Notes: generated by a model not told the origin, from the sequence alone. A stretch of DNA of 64,000 nt from Tetracentron sinense (GCA_015143295.1 CM026571.1:33570505-33634504), one strand, 5' to 3'; positions 54,001-63,670 are shown, counted from the first letter of the stretch. Translations and numbers: made by a program.

Positions 54001-56692
54001 GATATACTTTTGGATATGAGCCATATGAATTGGCGCTGAATATACATGCCTCAAGTGACAGTGCATGTGAGCACGACTAATCACCCACATTATCCACCAA
54101 TAGGAATGTTGTTGCAAGTTGGAGAGAATGAGTACCAGAGTTACATTCATAAGTATACAACCTAGTACCATAATATCATGAACTAGACAAAGAATTATAC
54201 TTATGTGGAGAACCAAGACTATCACCCTCCTGGACAGGACAAGACTTTGAGCATCAACACAACTTTATGTGGATCCACACAACTTTATGTGGATTTAATG
54301 TAGATCTTCTTTTGGAATGTAGTCATATATAGTATATAGTATATACTTGTTGAACTCCAATTGAGTTTGTAATTCTATTTGAGCACGTGATTTATTGAAC
54401 AGTTTGTTCAAGTTACATTCATCATTGATTATTTTATTTTTTTGGAAGGTAAGTTGGGGTTAGGCAGACCCCTACCAGAGACACATAGCGGGATTCGATC
54501 CCAAGTCCCTGGTACAACGCCAAGGGACTTTACCAACTAAGCTAGCTAGCACCGCCGACAATGTTTCTTTTCTTCAACCCAAAAGCATCTCTTATATAAA
54601 TTGCTTTTGTGCATTATTTTATCCCATATGTGCATTTATGTTCAATTTTCATAAAGTTTCAATTTCAACTAAATATTCTGTGTTTCTACTAATTTTTCCT
54701 TAAAAAGGCATAAAATCCTCCATATTGAAACATCTTGCGAAATTTCCTATTTTTGAAGTGCGGAATTTAACCTAAAATCAAATTTTTAAACTTTCTTCTC
54801 AAGGTGCCTCACTTTCACCATCAAATATAGGGATGTAGGTTCCAATGATGCTCAATATTTTTTCGATGTGATTAGTTAGCTATCCCTTTTGCAGTTTCAC
54901 TAATCCCATTCATTGCACAGATTGTGTAATCCCTATTTTTGTGCTTACCTTTTGGCATCACCTCTTGTGAGTTGTGACCATATTGTTTATTATTAAGGTT
55001 GGTTCATAAATTTGTATGCTTCATCCTTGACTTCATTTTTTTCTCATTTTGGTTGGTCAAGCTAAACCCTGTTCTAAATTAGAGACTAAAGAAATGTTGC
55101 AGAACTTTACCAGTTAGGAAAAAAAGGAGAAGAAGAGATATTGTTGAACACTTCATTATCCTTTTTTCATTTTCCCATCTATTGCCCTAGATTGTGCAAT
55201 CCCAAGTTTGGGCTTACCTTTTGGCGTCACCTCTTGTGAGTTGTAACCATATTTTTTTATTATTATATGGTTGGTTGATAAGTTTGTATGCTTCACCCTT
55301 GACTTCATTTTTTCTCATTTTGGTTGGTCTAGCTAAGCCATGATATAAATTAGAGAGGAGGAGATGCTGCTGAACACTTAATTCATGGTTATTTAAGCAC
55401 CCTACAGAAGTAAAATTCAAGCAATATAGACATCCTATATTCCTATGTAACTTTAGAAAAATTAAATTAGAAATATAGCACATAAATAGTTGTTCTGGGT
55501 CATTATTTTGCAAAAGAGGCAGCATATACATGAGCAAAACAGATTGTATAGTACAATCAACAAGACGTAGCAAAGAGATTAAAATAATCTGACCTGTTGT
55601 GCAGAGAGAGGCAGGGGCAATAATGGCATTTGAAGTGATGGAGTGGAAACTGAGGATGAGTGTTTTGATGATCCTGGTATGAGAGCATCCATATCTTTTT
55701 GGTCAGGGTGTAGTTGTTGGCTGGACGAAAGAACAGGTGGTCCTTGCTGTGTCAACTCATCAGGAGTTAACAAAGCTGGAGATAATGTTGATAAAGGACC
55801 TGGAGTATAACCCATAATAGAAGAGGCAGAATAAGGCAAAGATTGAAAAGGAAAGACTGGTGATGGGTCAGAGCCAGCTTTACCAGAAATTGGAGCACCA
55901 ATGGTTCTCCTGTCTTGACTAGAAGAAGGTAATGAAGTCATAGTTAGTAAATTACCAGTCAGAGATGCAGAATGAGACGGAAGAGGTTCCTTTACTGACA
56001 GGGAGGATGGTACATCAGTAGTGGAAGAAGTAGAAAACTGGTATGGGTTAAGAGTAGATGCAAATTTTGAAGGTACAAAATTAGCTGAAGCAATAAGTGA
56101 AGGCACCAATGAGTTTTCTATGTTCATAGTTGAAGGCACCTGAACCTCAGGATGATGCAACTGATTCCGCAATGCCGGTGGGAAAGGCATAGTAGAAGGG
56201 GCTTGAAAAGGAATAGATTGTTGTTGAGCATGAGGGATAGTGCTCGGAGATCCATAATACCCGCTCCAGTACATTGGCATGGCAACAGATGCCCCATCAT
56301 CACTTTGAGAAGTCGGAGGACCCCATGAACCCAAGTGGGATCCAGGTTGACATGAAGGCATTATACCTAGACAGGCTGTCCTAGGTAAAGCTGAGATTTC
56401 CGGATGGGAGCTTAAATTTGTCTGCGTACCACCTGCAATTGAAGCTGAAGTTGAGGAACTAGAAGGCCCACCCGCATAGTGCGACTGCAAAGCAAACAAA
56501 AGAAAATAGGAAGCCCTTGTAAATATTCACCATGTTAAAAAAACCACCACTTCCCCAAATAGCAAAACCTTTAAATAGGAAGTCCTTTTAAATATCCACC
56601 ATGAAAAAAAGCACCAATACCTGAATAATAGCTGGATCATTGTGTATCTGCTGTTCTGTATGAACAGGTGGGGAGGACTTAACCTGCAAATC
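38895..56692 (-). CDS. DCP5: DECAPPING 5 / LSM14-like protein, five 3' exons (gene continues past right edge)
   Basis: Five exons on the minus strand, in order 56692-56621, 56484-55594, 39659-39462, 39269-39159 and 39038-38895, encode the part of a plant DCP5 protein after the N-terminal Lsm14 domain. In order these are the end of the Lsm14 domain (DLQVKSSPPV), NDPAIIQ, a Ser/Pro-rich middle of about 300 residues, the FDF motif (FTEEFDFIAMNEKF), the FFD box (YTKDEFFDTLSCNSL), the TFG box (RFSERMKFDTETFGNF) and a C-terminal RGG region. In plants DCP5 acts in cytoplasmic P-bodies with DCP1/DCP2 in mRNA decapping and translational repression. All five boundaries have AG/GT sites and all exons are multiples of three. 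The intron between exons 56484-55594 and 39659-39462 is 15,934 bp. The Lsm14 exon(s) were not found up to 64000. A small Arg/Gly-rich exon may have been missed in the large intron. Confidence 0.92.
39159..39269 (-). CDS. DCP5: DCP5 exon: FFD box
   Basis: Acceptor TTCTGTGCAG and donor GAG|GTTTGC bound 37 codons beginning PVYTKDEFFDTLSCNSL and ending RTRFSERMKFDTE. The FFD box (YxKxxxFFDxxS) and the start of the TFG box are protein-interaction motifs of the family. Confidence 0.93.
39462..39659 (-). CDS. DCP5: DCP5 exon: FDF motif
   Basis: Acceptor ATTTTTGCAG and donor AAA|GTAGGT bound 66 codons. They carry FTEEFDFIAMNEKFKKDEVW and GYLGK, the FDF motif used by LSM14-type proteins to bind DEAD-box helicases of the DDX6/RH12 type, followed by an acidic linker ending KFDAK. 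Confidence 0.93.
41030..41225 (-). pseudogene. LINE ORF2 fragment (C-terminal RT region)
   Basis: A minus-strand frame reads KYRLVDWKLLCKSKKERGL followed by SFRPH, close to the plant LINE motif K-x-H-x-V-x-W-x-x-x-C-x-P-K-x-x-G-G-L. Stops interrupt it soon after. Confidence 0.6.
41591..41785 (-). pseudogene. LINE ORF2 fragment (second copy)
   Basis: The minus strand reads CPMEDGGLNLKSLAQVNKAL then LGNWIWRFGAEMNSLWWAVI and VAKYG, typical of plant L1-type LINEs downstream of RT. It overlaps in family position with the 41030-41225 fragment, so the two come from different copies. It ends at the copia LTR. Confidence 0.78.
42440..43050 (+). pseudogene. Copia gag fragment
   Basis: Across several stops the frame gives ITTIKLDGNNFLEWYEST, LGYLNGKVKEP, VMSWLLNFMQ, EIWYKFTGTY, KVYQFSQEIATLR and LATYYSTLQGHWEELDHYQT. 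These are hallmarks of the copia-type gag domain (UBN2 family). Confidence 0.82.
43360..46340 (+). pseudogene. Copia pol fragment (GAG-pre-integrase to RNase H)
   Basis: The GAG-pre-integrase region reads KLWHNRLSHLFFQSLK and CEVCELFKHCR (about 43440-43570). Integrase C-terminal text CESEPFFPHPPTSLQ is at about 44490. RT starts with EEMRALIKNG, YKWMFTMKHKADWSIQRYKA (45005-45140), continues with the catalytic YVDD box at about 45512-45523 (LIVYVDDIVVTRND) and TRPDIAYAVSVVSQFMH (about 45830), and ends with RNase H DKRSTTEYCTF and a DRTK motif near 46275. Many stops and frameshifts are present. Confidence 0.85.
46930..48454. mobile_element. hAT-like non-autonomous element (1525 bp), perfect 8-bp duplication
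   Basis: The ends CATGGTTTAAAATTCC and the inverse CATGGTTCAAAATATCGG form imperfect terminal inverted repeats. TGCATGAC flanks both sides exactly (46922-46929, 48455-48462), fitting the 8-bp duplication of the hAT superfamily. No transposase was found. Its right 300 bp resembles 37840-38180. A smaller MITE is nested at 47086-47636. Confidence 0.85.
47086..47636. mobile_element. hAT MITE (551 bp), copy 1, perfect GATGCGGG duplication
   Basis: The ends CAGTGTTATCTAGGCAC and CAGTGTTACCTAGGCAC (inverted) form the terminal repeats. GATGCGGG occurs exactly at 47078-47085 and 47637-47644. The interior has clusters of GACACTTGG/CACGACAC near each end and an AT-rich centre with a (TA)n run at 47491. 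It is inserted in the 46930-48454 element. A second copy is at 63056-63662. Confidence 0.95.
49870..50170. repeat. LTR minisatellite, three to four units
   Basis: Units read cttgtgagccaggtatgaca, a short variable part, ccctacccttaaccggcccg and atgtccggctttatca. The first 15 bp resemble the 6108-6488 units; the rest differs. Confidence 0.85.
51011..51017 (-). promoter_or_regulatory. TATA box of the 49072 LTR
   Basis: Minus strand TATAAAT in gcctataaataggggg, about 50 bp after the palindrome array in the direction of transcription. Confidence 0.7.
51072..51352. repeat. Palindrome array (TACGATCGATCGTA type)
   Basis: Eleven units in 280 bp, mostly tacgatcgttcgta, tacgatcggtcgta and one perfect TACGATCGATCGTA (about 51137). 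Single-base variants often affect a CpG (tacgatcattcatag, acaatcgttcgtag). Confidence 0.88.
52256..52375. repeat. Tandem duplication, two units of about 60 bp
   Basis: Two almost identical copies of ctttattcttattgacatct followed by catgtttcc-like and ttttggcctgcaatgttgct. Confidence 0.9.
53165..53475. repeat. Minisatellite, four to five degenerate units of about 70-80 bp
   Basis: Units share cctcctgtccttcgcaaagg, gcaggg, and cctcctcattgattgaggag with variation. It is located in the DCP5 giant intron. Confidence 0.82.
53810..54090 (+). pseudogene. Possible hAT transposase tail (Ser/Tyr-rich)
   Basis: One frame gives QHGGSSSTSSQGQRYGSST; another gives RHTYEYKYDPYRYTFGYEPY and ends ACEHD before a stop. 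Such Ser/Gln then Tyr-rich tails are common at the C-terminus of plant hAT transposases, but the catalytic and dimerisation regions are not visible. Assignment is tentative. Confidence 0.35.
54430..54560 (-). mobile_element. tRNA-derived SINE
   Basis: On the minus strand a pol III A box (TAGCTTAGTTGG, 54544-54533) is followed about 30 bp later by a B-box-like sequence (GGATCGAATCC, 54501-54491), and the unit ends in an A-rich tail (aaaaaaataaaataatc) toward 54430. This order is typical of tRNA-related plant SINEs. No clear target-site duplication was found. It lies in the DCP5 intron in the same orientation as the gene. Confidence 0.75.
55594..56484 (-). CDS. DCP5: DCP5 exon: Ser/Pro-rich middle region (297 codons)
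   Basis: Acceptor TTTGCTTTGCAG at 56485 and donor CAG|GTCAGA at 55594 bound an uninterrupted 891-bp frame starting SHYAGGPSSSS. Recognisable family landmarks are GSHLGSWG (about residue 48), MYWSGYYG, then a long Ser/Pro/Leu-rich low-complexity region, and LQMPLLPLPLS near the end. Such regions are predicted to be disordered and in LSM14 relatives promote condensation in P-bodies. Confidence 0.93.
56621..56692 (-). CDS. DCP5: DCP5 exon: end of Lsm14 domain
   Basis: Acceptor CATTCAG and donor CAG|GTATTG bound 24 codons reading DLQVKSSPPVHTEQ and NDPAIIQ. The DLQV segment is the last strand of the Lsm14 domain and NDPAIIQ is a conserved plant motif just after it. The intron to the next exon is 136 bp and contains a small duplication (aaataggaagtcc units). 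Confidence 0.93.
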
Positions 56693-57708
56693 CTGAATGG
56701 TAGAAATTTACAGTATTGTGAAAATATAATGAATAATCACCAACAGATTCTTGCAATACCTACAATTGAGAAAGCATAGCTGAAAGAATCAAGGATGTTC
56801 TTGCATGCCCAGTTGCAATTAACATCAAGGTCGTAATTGCTATTCTAGAAAATGGATTGAGAGAATAATAAGATTGATGCCAAATCATCATCATCCGGGC
56901 CTTACCCATAGGTAGGGGTAGGCAAGATGATTGGTGCAAAATAAATTACAAAAGAAAGGAGAACACCTGGTACTGATGACCTAAACTGATAGCAGTTAAA
57001 AGAAAATATTATAAGAGAAGTTGATGTAAAAGATTATTGGCTTAGAGTTTATAACCGCAGGCCCAAGCCCATGAAGACGTCAAAGAGTCAACCAAATTCC
57101 ACCATGGGCACCAGCAGTCAACGCAATGGTCAACCTTGAGAGTTGGCCAACCAAGATAGACCCATTGTAGGGAGTGGTTGGGTTAGATTGGTCATTCACA
57201 GCTTTAAAATATAAAATTACAAAAAAAAAAAAAACCTTTCCCAGTGGCAATTCTGTAATTTCAGTCCCACCCAACATTAAGCTTATGGCACCCTAGCGGT
57301 TACCCACTTACCTTAGGTCTGATGTGTGTGTGTGTGAGTGAGTGTGTTTAGATTACAAGGGACCACAAACCCTCCTTAAGTTGGGCCCTTTTGGAGTGGT
57401 TGTATGGGTTCACCCTTATGGCACCCCAGCGGTTACCTTAGTTCTGATGTGTGTGTGTGTGTGTGTGTGTGTTTTTATCGAATGTGTCTATGTGAGTGTG
57501 TTTAGATTACCTCTTCAACCAAAAAAAACCCAAAAAATGAATTCTGCTTGACGGTTGGGTGTTACTCTCCCACTTATAGTCCCACCTCGGTTGGGTGCTA
57601 GGCTTCGCAGGGGTGTATAAGGGACCACAAACCCTCCTTAAGTCAGGCTCTTTTGGAGTGGTTGAGTGGGTATACTCTTATGGCACCCTAGCAGTTACCT
57701 TAGGTCTG

Positions 57709-57742
<34 letters not shown>

Positions 57743-57867
57743 AAATTACCTCTTCAACCAAAAATCAACAATAAAAAAATTGGGTGTATCTTTGTAAATA
57801 TAGAGAATTCTGTTTTAAGAGTTTATTTTCTTGTTTTTAAAGTTTTTCGAAGTTGATTAGTGTATTA
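56693..57867. other. Upstream DCP5 intron, proximal part, with TG-repeat blocks
   Basis: No exon was recognised. Three related blocks at about 57285, 57419 and 57679 share cttatggcaccctagcggtt, a ttaggtctga segment and a (TG)n run (up to 13 repeats at about 57710); the first and third share gggaccacaaaccctcctta. Confidence 0.65.
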
Positions 57868-57902
57868 TGCTCCGTTTGTTTCAATGTAAAATAGGGTAAA
57901 AG

Positions 57903-58769
57903 CAGTGTAGTCAAGTCGTTGCCTAGGCGGTCGTCTAGGTGTTTTTGGGCCACAACTGCCTAGGCACCCCTCTAGATGGGTGAAAGTCACTGGGCGACCG
58001 CCTAGACGACGCCTAGACATCTAGGCGCTCGGCGCTAGGTGGTCACCTAGACGGTCCATACAAAACCTCTTCTAAAACCCTCTTTTACAACCCTCTTTTA
58101 AAACCTTATTTAAAAAATCTCCTTTTAAACCCTATTTTAAAAGGTTAGTGATTAGTCCACCACGCATTTGCCTATGTAGTCAAATTCTGTTCCGTGTCCA
58201 CGTGTCCCTTATAATAGCCCTTTAACTATGGTTAAGCTTAAAAAAATTAAGGTTAATATTTTTATTTTTATTTTAAAAAACTAAGGTTAGATTGCTTAAC
58301 CCTAGGGGGGAGTGAATCTTAACCACAATTGATGGGTGTTAAAAAGGGGGACATGAACCAATGAGGACCGCACATTCCACTACCTAGTGGAATGCGGCGG
58401 TAAATGAAACATTTCCCATTTAAAACCCTATTTTTAAACAATCAGTTAATCTCTTCAACCCTATTTTAAAACCCTCTTTTAAAATCTAAAAGCACTATCT
58501 TAGGATATAGGTGGTGCATTTAAACTTTAAAAGCAACATCTAAAGTGAAGACTCAAAACAAACTTAAGTTTGAAAACTTCAAACTAATTATATTTCTATT
58601 ATTTATGTAAAATGTGAATATATTAATATTACATGTACAATATTTAATATATATATATATATATAGATATATATAATTTTTTTTTAATTAATTTTATCGC
58701 CTAGGCATAGCTTGGGCGTCGCCTAGGCCGCGCCTCACCTTGCCAAGCCTAATCGCCTTGACTACACTG
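57903..58769. mobile_element. hAT-like MITE (867 bp) nested in the 57868-59543 element
   Basis: The ends CAGTGTAGTCAAG and its exact inverse form 13-bp terminal repeats. Flanking octamers are GGTAAAAG (57895-57902) and GGGAAAAG (58770-58777), an 8-bp duplication with one mismatch. Both ends are rich in GCCTAGGCG-type motifs and the interior is AT-rich. Confidence 0.92.
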
Positions 58770-58924
58770 GGGAAAAGAAAATAAATGTGTGGAAAATGAC
58801 AATTTCCGCATGTTTGCACATAAAATCTGTTGTAAGTAAACATTTTATGGAAAATTTAGAAAATGACTTACATTTTTAAAATACATGTCATTTTCCCATA
58901 AAATCCTCGGTCTCTGTACATATA

Positions 58925-59290
58925 ATTTTAAAAATGACAAAAGTACCCCTCTTCACATATATTAATCAAAATGACAAATTTCACTAGTCAAATTTAAGAT
59001 GACAGGAATACCCTTCACATGTATTTTCCAAAATGACACTTCACATGTATTTTCCAAAATGACAAAATATCACTCTTCAATATATTTTCAAAATGGCAAT
59101 AATAAACGTAGTCACATATTTTTCAAAATGATAAAAATACTTCTCCACATATTTTTTTAAATGATAAATATGCCCTGCTATACATATTTTCTTAAAAGAC
59201 AAACCCTCCACATATTTTCTAAAATTAAAAAATACCCCTTTACATGTATTTTCTAAAATGAACATGTATTCTACATAACAACAACTTTGC
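58925..59290. repeat. Degenerate tandem repeat, about eight units of 35-45 bp
   Basis: Units contain cttcacatgtattttccaaa and atgacaaaa with many substitutions; they lie inside the 57868-59543 element. Confidence 0.75.
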
Positions 59291-59546
59291 AACTAGAAAA
59301 TTTACAAGAATGTCAGTTTTAGATATTTTTATTTGAATGATAAAAACACCTCTTAAATGTGATTTTCAATGTTTCTTTACTCCAAACACAAGTAACATAA
59401 AGAAATTTTCGGCCTTATTTTCAAGAATGCAACCGAACAAAAAATCAGTGGAAAATTCATCTTTTACAATAAAAGCTTTTACACCGTAAACGATTTACGG
59501 GTTACGACATAGTAAAACCATTTACTTGCAAACAAACGGAGCCTTA

Positions 59547-62500
59547 ATTTATATTTTTGTGTCAGTATACAAGTCAAAAGAGAGTAGTTTCTAATTTTCA
59601 GTTGTCTTTAATCAAGTTTCTGATTTTTACTACTGAATTCTAATTTAGAAGTTAGTCCACAGGTCTATTAAACAGCATTTGTACTACAGAATTTGAGATC
59701 AATGAATGACAGAATAATTTTCAGAAACTAAGCTCTTTGCTAATGGTGAGACTACATTAATTGTTATTTATAACTCACAAGCACATGAAATCATGGATAA
59801 ATAACATCACATTGCACTTAAATCTGGATACAAAAAAAAAATTATTTAAGGGAAGTAGGAACAAGCTTGGCTGATAAGGCCAACCCAAATTTAAAATACT
59901 TTATTACTAAACATCACTTGTATCTTTATTTGGGGTTGTTTGGCTATTTCCAATTCCATAGTTTAATCCGACCCGACTTCTTCGAAACACAGATCATTGA
60001 TCGGCTTTCACATTATACTACATGAAAGACGGGGCGGGGGAGGTCCACGTGGCGATCTGGGAGGGTTTTTAGGAATCAGTTACTACAATTTAAAAGTGAA
60101 TGGGTGTTGGTAAAGGGTGTGATTGGTGAAAAGTGAAAACTGTTGAGGCCATAACACCCTTCGGAAGAGAAAGAGGATATAGCGAATTTTTAGAGAGCAT
60201 TTTTAGGGATTAGTTACTGGAATTTAAAAGTGAAGTGGTGATGGTAACGGGTGTCATTGGTGAAAACTGTTGGCACCCTTTAGAAGAGAAAGAGGATTTA
60301 GAAATATTTTAGAATATTATTTCCAAATGTCATTTTATTATCGGTTACCACAATTTAGAGTCGAGAGTGTGTTGGTTCATGATGGGACGTGTATCATGGC
60401 GGTTCTAGGATGGATTTTCGGAGGATTTTTTTTCACTCCTTAGTCCTTAGTTCCGGCCTTTTCGTCTCTTTGTCATCCGATGCGCCTTTTGGGTATGGAC
60501 ATACCCCTACCGCCTCTATTAAAACTCATATCTCCTTCCATTATCCTCTCTCATTCCTCTTGGAAAACCCACAGTTGATTGGAGCACCTGAACGAATCGC
60601 CCCTCAAATGCAACGGCATTTCCAAATGGTTTTCCATCATGGATATTGACTTCTGAATTTCGATTGAATCAGGAAGTTGTCCTCAGCGCCACTTCGGCAT
60701 CATGGATATGAAATTCTAAATTTCGATTTAATCAGGCAGTTGCCCTCAGCACCACTTCGGGATCGTCGATTTATGGGTATTAAGATACTACAATTTTTTT
60801 TTTTTGGGTGACTATAGCATCCAAGTTTCTTCCTTTCCCTTTTACATGCTTCCCCTGCAAAAAACTTTATTTTGATGAAGGAATGAGGAGAACCAGAGGG
60901 AAGAAAATTAAACTACAGTTGCAAGTGTTCCTTCCTTGAGATCTACAGTGACTAGATAACTGATTTCATACCGAGGGACACAACTTTGCAGGTTTTTTTT
61001 TTTTGGCATTATGGTGAAGCTTATTCAACAAGAAATTATCGACAGCTATGGCATTGTTATGCTTTTGGTGGTTTAACGATTTGAATGGAAGGATCAGTTG
61101 GAGCAGAAAAGGATAAAATTCCGTCCCTTCATTCTCAACGGTTTCTAAATTTTTTAACACATTTTACTTTAATGCCTTGGAGTGCTGAGAATTAATATTA
61201 TTCTTTTGAATAATGCATGGAGAACAAAAGTCACTGTAAGGATAGTGCTCCTGCTTCCAACATACGCAGATATTTTTCTTTTTTTATATATCATTAACAA
61301 TGTAGTTTTTGGATCCTCTTCAATATAAATATATATATATATATATATATTCCATGTATCCGACTGCATTTTTTTTTTAATCAGTCTTTGTATCCTCTTG
61401 ATAATCTATCCAATCACTTCTATGTATCTAATTGCATCTTCTTATCAATGACCTTCAAGTTTAGAAGGAAAAATGGCTCCAAATTAATTGACTTTGTAAA
61501 GTTTAGTTGTTGTGTGAACTGGTCTTAGTGTCTTACTACTCTGAAGATCATTGTTGTGTTCGAAATCATGTCATTCCTTAAACTATGGCAGGCCAAATAG
61601 TTTCAAGACTTTCTTAAGCCTGTGTGTGTACCTTTAATGGACTGGAGGAGTATGAAGGTTTTGATGACTTGGGTGGCCGTAGCGATAGGAATTGAAGTTG
61701 GTCCACAATGTCAGAATACTGGGATGTAACAGATATGTTGTAACAACCAACAGGTACATGACGAGTACAATCTGCTTTTGCCGAGTATTCTGTATTTTGT
61801 ATTAAATATTCTGTATTATGTATTATATATTTTGTAATGCATATTCTGTATTTCGTATTATGTTTACACTTACAGATGTGGAATAAGAGGAAGAGAGAGT
61901 AAAAGTGGGTGTGGCGAGATGAGTAGGATGGAGAAAAATATGAAAGTCAATAATTTATAACATTTCAATATGAGGAAAAAAGATTTCAAAATAGTTTTTT
62001 TTTCGAATTTCTTTTTTTTTTTAATTTCTTTGTTGTATTGGAAATCTTTTTCAATATTAATATATATTTTTATATTAAATACAAAGATTTGTGCCTCTTT
62101 TTGACTTTTATTTATGTTTGATATTTCCAAACCTTTTCTTACTTTTTAGTTGGCATAGTCCTGTCACGAATTGTGTGGATGATTCTATTCAAATCGAATT
62201 GTACCCTGGTTATTTTAGTGAGAACCGGGGGTATAGAGGTTAGTGCACCACACTCATTAAGTATACAATATGTAAATCGAAATTGATACACATGATGATT
62301 AAATTCACATCAATATAAGGGGGGTAATATAAACTGAGATTTATATACCCATTTGATTTAAGCTGTGATGCAACAAAACAGTCCATTGCATCACATTAAA
62401 TTATTTGATTATGTAATAATAGTTTTTTTTTTTTTTATTTCGTCTGTATTTCATTTATACTATCTTATCACATATTTTTTCCTTTACTATTCCGTGCATC

Positions 62501-63055
62501 GCTCACTTACTAGTTTTAAGTTAAGCAAAACTCTTTTACACATCAAATGAGCCTAAAATGATGCTTCAGTGGGTGGAAAAAATTCCAGCAATACTTGCAT
62601 TGTTTTATTGGCATTAAAGCCTATCCAAAATAGACTTATCATAGTAACCAAACGCCCCCTTAATCTTTCATGCTTTATTCAATGGTGGCATTTGTGTACT
62701 TTGCAAGTTCTGTTTTCCTTCGAACTTCTCATGGTACCAATCAACCAACTCATACAACCCATCTCCTAACCTTCTCTCCCCCTCTTCTCTCATCAGATTA
62801 ATTGATGGCCAAAGATTATTTCCAACCTCACAAAAATTCCTCAACATCCAAATCTGTAATCTCTTAGTAACAAAAACATACGCATTCACGCGTGTGCACA
62901 CACACCCACATCCCTTCACTTCCTTCTCACTTTGTAGGGCATTTCTCTAATGCACTTCACAAAAATGCTTATTTTGAGCCGTTTTTGTAAGCATTTGTAT
63001 ATTAGCATACCATGCATCTATCACAGATAGAGAAGGAGAAAAGATGGAAAGTGAG
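59547..63055. other. Non-coding region, probably upstream DCP5 intron
   Basis: No convincing exon or mobile-element end was found. It contains two to three degenerate units near 60061-60372 (ttagttactacaatttaaaa, ggtgtgattggtgaaaa), a 63-bp tandem duplication at 60641-60760 (catcatggatat, cctcagcaccacttcgg), an AT dinucleotide run (61327-61350) and a tattctgtatt-type repeat (61786-61863). Confidence 0.5.
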
Positions 63056-63662
63056 GAGTGTTACCTAGGCACTTCAATTTTCCCAAATTTTGTCATGCCG
63101 ACACTTGGACATGATACTCCTTGGTACGTGCCTATACCATGTCATAGTGACGTCAACATTATGATTAGGCACATGACACTTCAAGTATGTCGTGTCATTT
63201 TAAAAATACAATTGCAATGAACCTTTTGTCAAATTGTGTTGCTTTTTTGGAAACATAAACGAAATTTTATTAGGAGAGCATACATCTCTCTTTTGTTTTC
63301 TCTCTCTTGTTGCTCATTTCTACTCCCTATATGAGTACTTTTTTTAAAAAAAATGGGGACTACTGATCCTCCTCTTTTTATTGTTATTATTATTTAAAAA
63401 TTTTGATATATATATTTCTACTCCCTATATGAGTATTTTTTATAACTTAGGTATATACTTCTTTTTTTTTAAATGGGGACAGGTGATCTCTTTTTATTAT
63501 TATTGTTATTTAAAAATTTTGATATATATATATATCTATTTAATCATTTTTTTTAAAGTTGTACATCCATGCCGCCGTATTGAGATTTTCAGAGCTTGCT
63601 GTGTCGAACACCCCTAGACACTTGGACACTTGGCACTCGTAACACGTGCCTAAGTTACACTG
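63056..63662. mobile_element. hAT MITE (607 bp), copy 2
   Basis: Same family and orientation as 47086-47636, starting (g)AGTGTTACCTAGGCAC and ending with the inverse of CAGTGTAACTTAGGCAC. Flanks are AAAGTGAG (63048-63055) and GAAGTGAG (63663-63670), an 8-bp duplication with one mismatch. It is longer than copy 1 because an internal block (ctccctatatgagtattttt, nggggac, gatct, tttttattat) is duplicated. Confidence 0.92.
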
Positions 63663-63670
63663 GAAGTGAG

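Larger units (their letters stand above)
39660..55593 (-). other. DCP5 giant intron (15,934 bp), transposon-filled
   Basis: The intron runs from the donor CAG|GTCAGA at 55593 to the acceptor GCAG at 39660. Recognised contents, left to right: LINE fragments (41030-41790), a copia relic (41780-46492), a hAT-like element with nested MITE (46930-48454), a Tekay solo LTR (49072-51690), a 60-bp duplication (52256-52375), a minisatellite (53165-53475), a possible hAT tail (53810-54090) and a SINE (54430-54560). Both neighbouring exon ends are in phase 0. Confidence 0.85.
57868..59543. mobile_element. Harbinger-like element (about 0.8 kb without its nested insertion)
   Basis: Terminal repeats GCTCCGTTTGTTT (57869) and the inverse GGCTCCGTTTGTTT (59543) are flanked by TTA at 57865-57867 and 59544-59546. 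The TTA/TAA duplication suggests PIF/Harbinger. The right half (58925-59290) is a degenerate tandem repeat with units such as cacatgtattttccaaaatgac. A hAT element is nested at 57903-58769. No coding sequence was found. Confidence 0.78.

Noticed and set aside
54481..54560. A genuine tRNA gene
   Set aside because: A and B boxes are present but no complete cloverleaf or acceptor stem; an A-rich tail follows, so it is a SINE head.
60389..60649. 86-residue open frame on the plus strand as a gene
   Set aside because: No recognisable domain, no conserved context, and it lies next to degenerate tandem duplications; length is within chance for this AT content.
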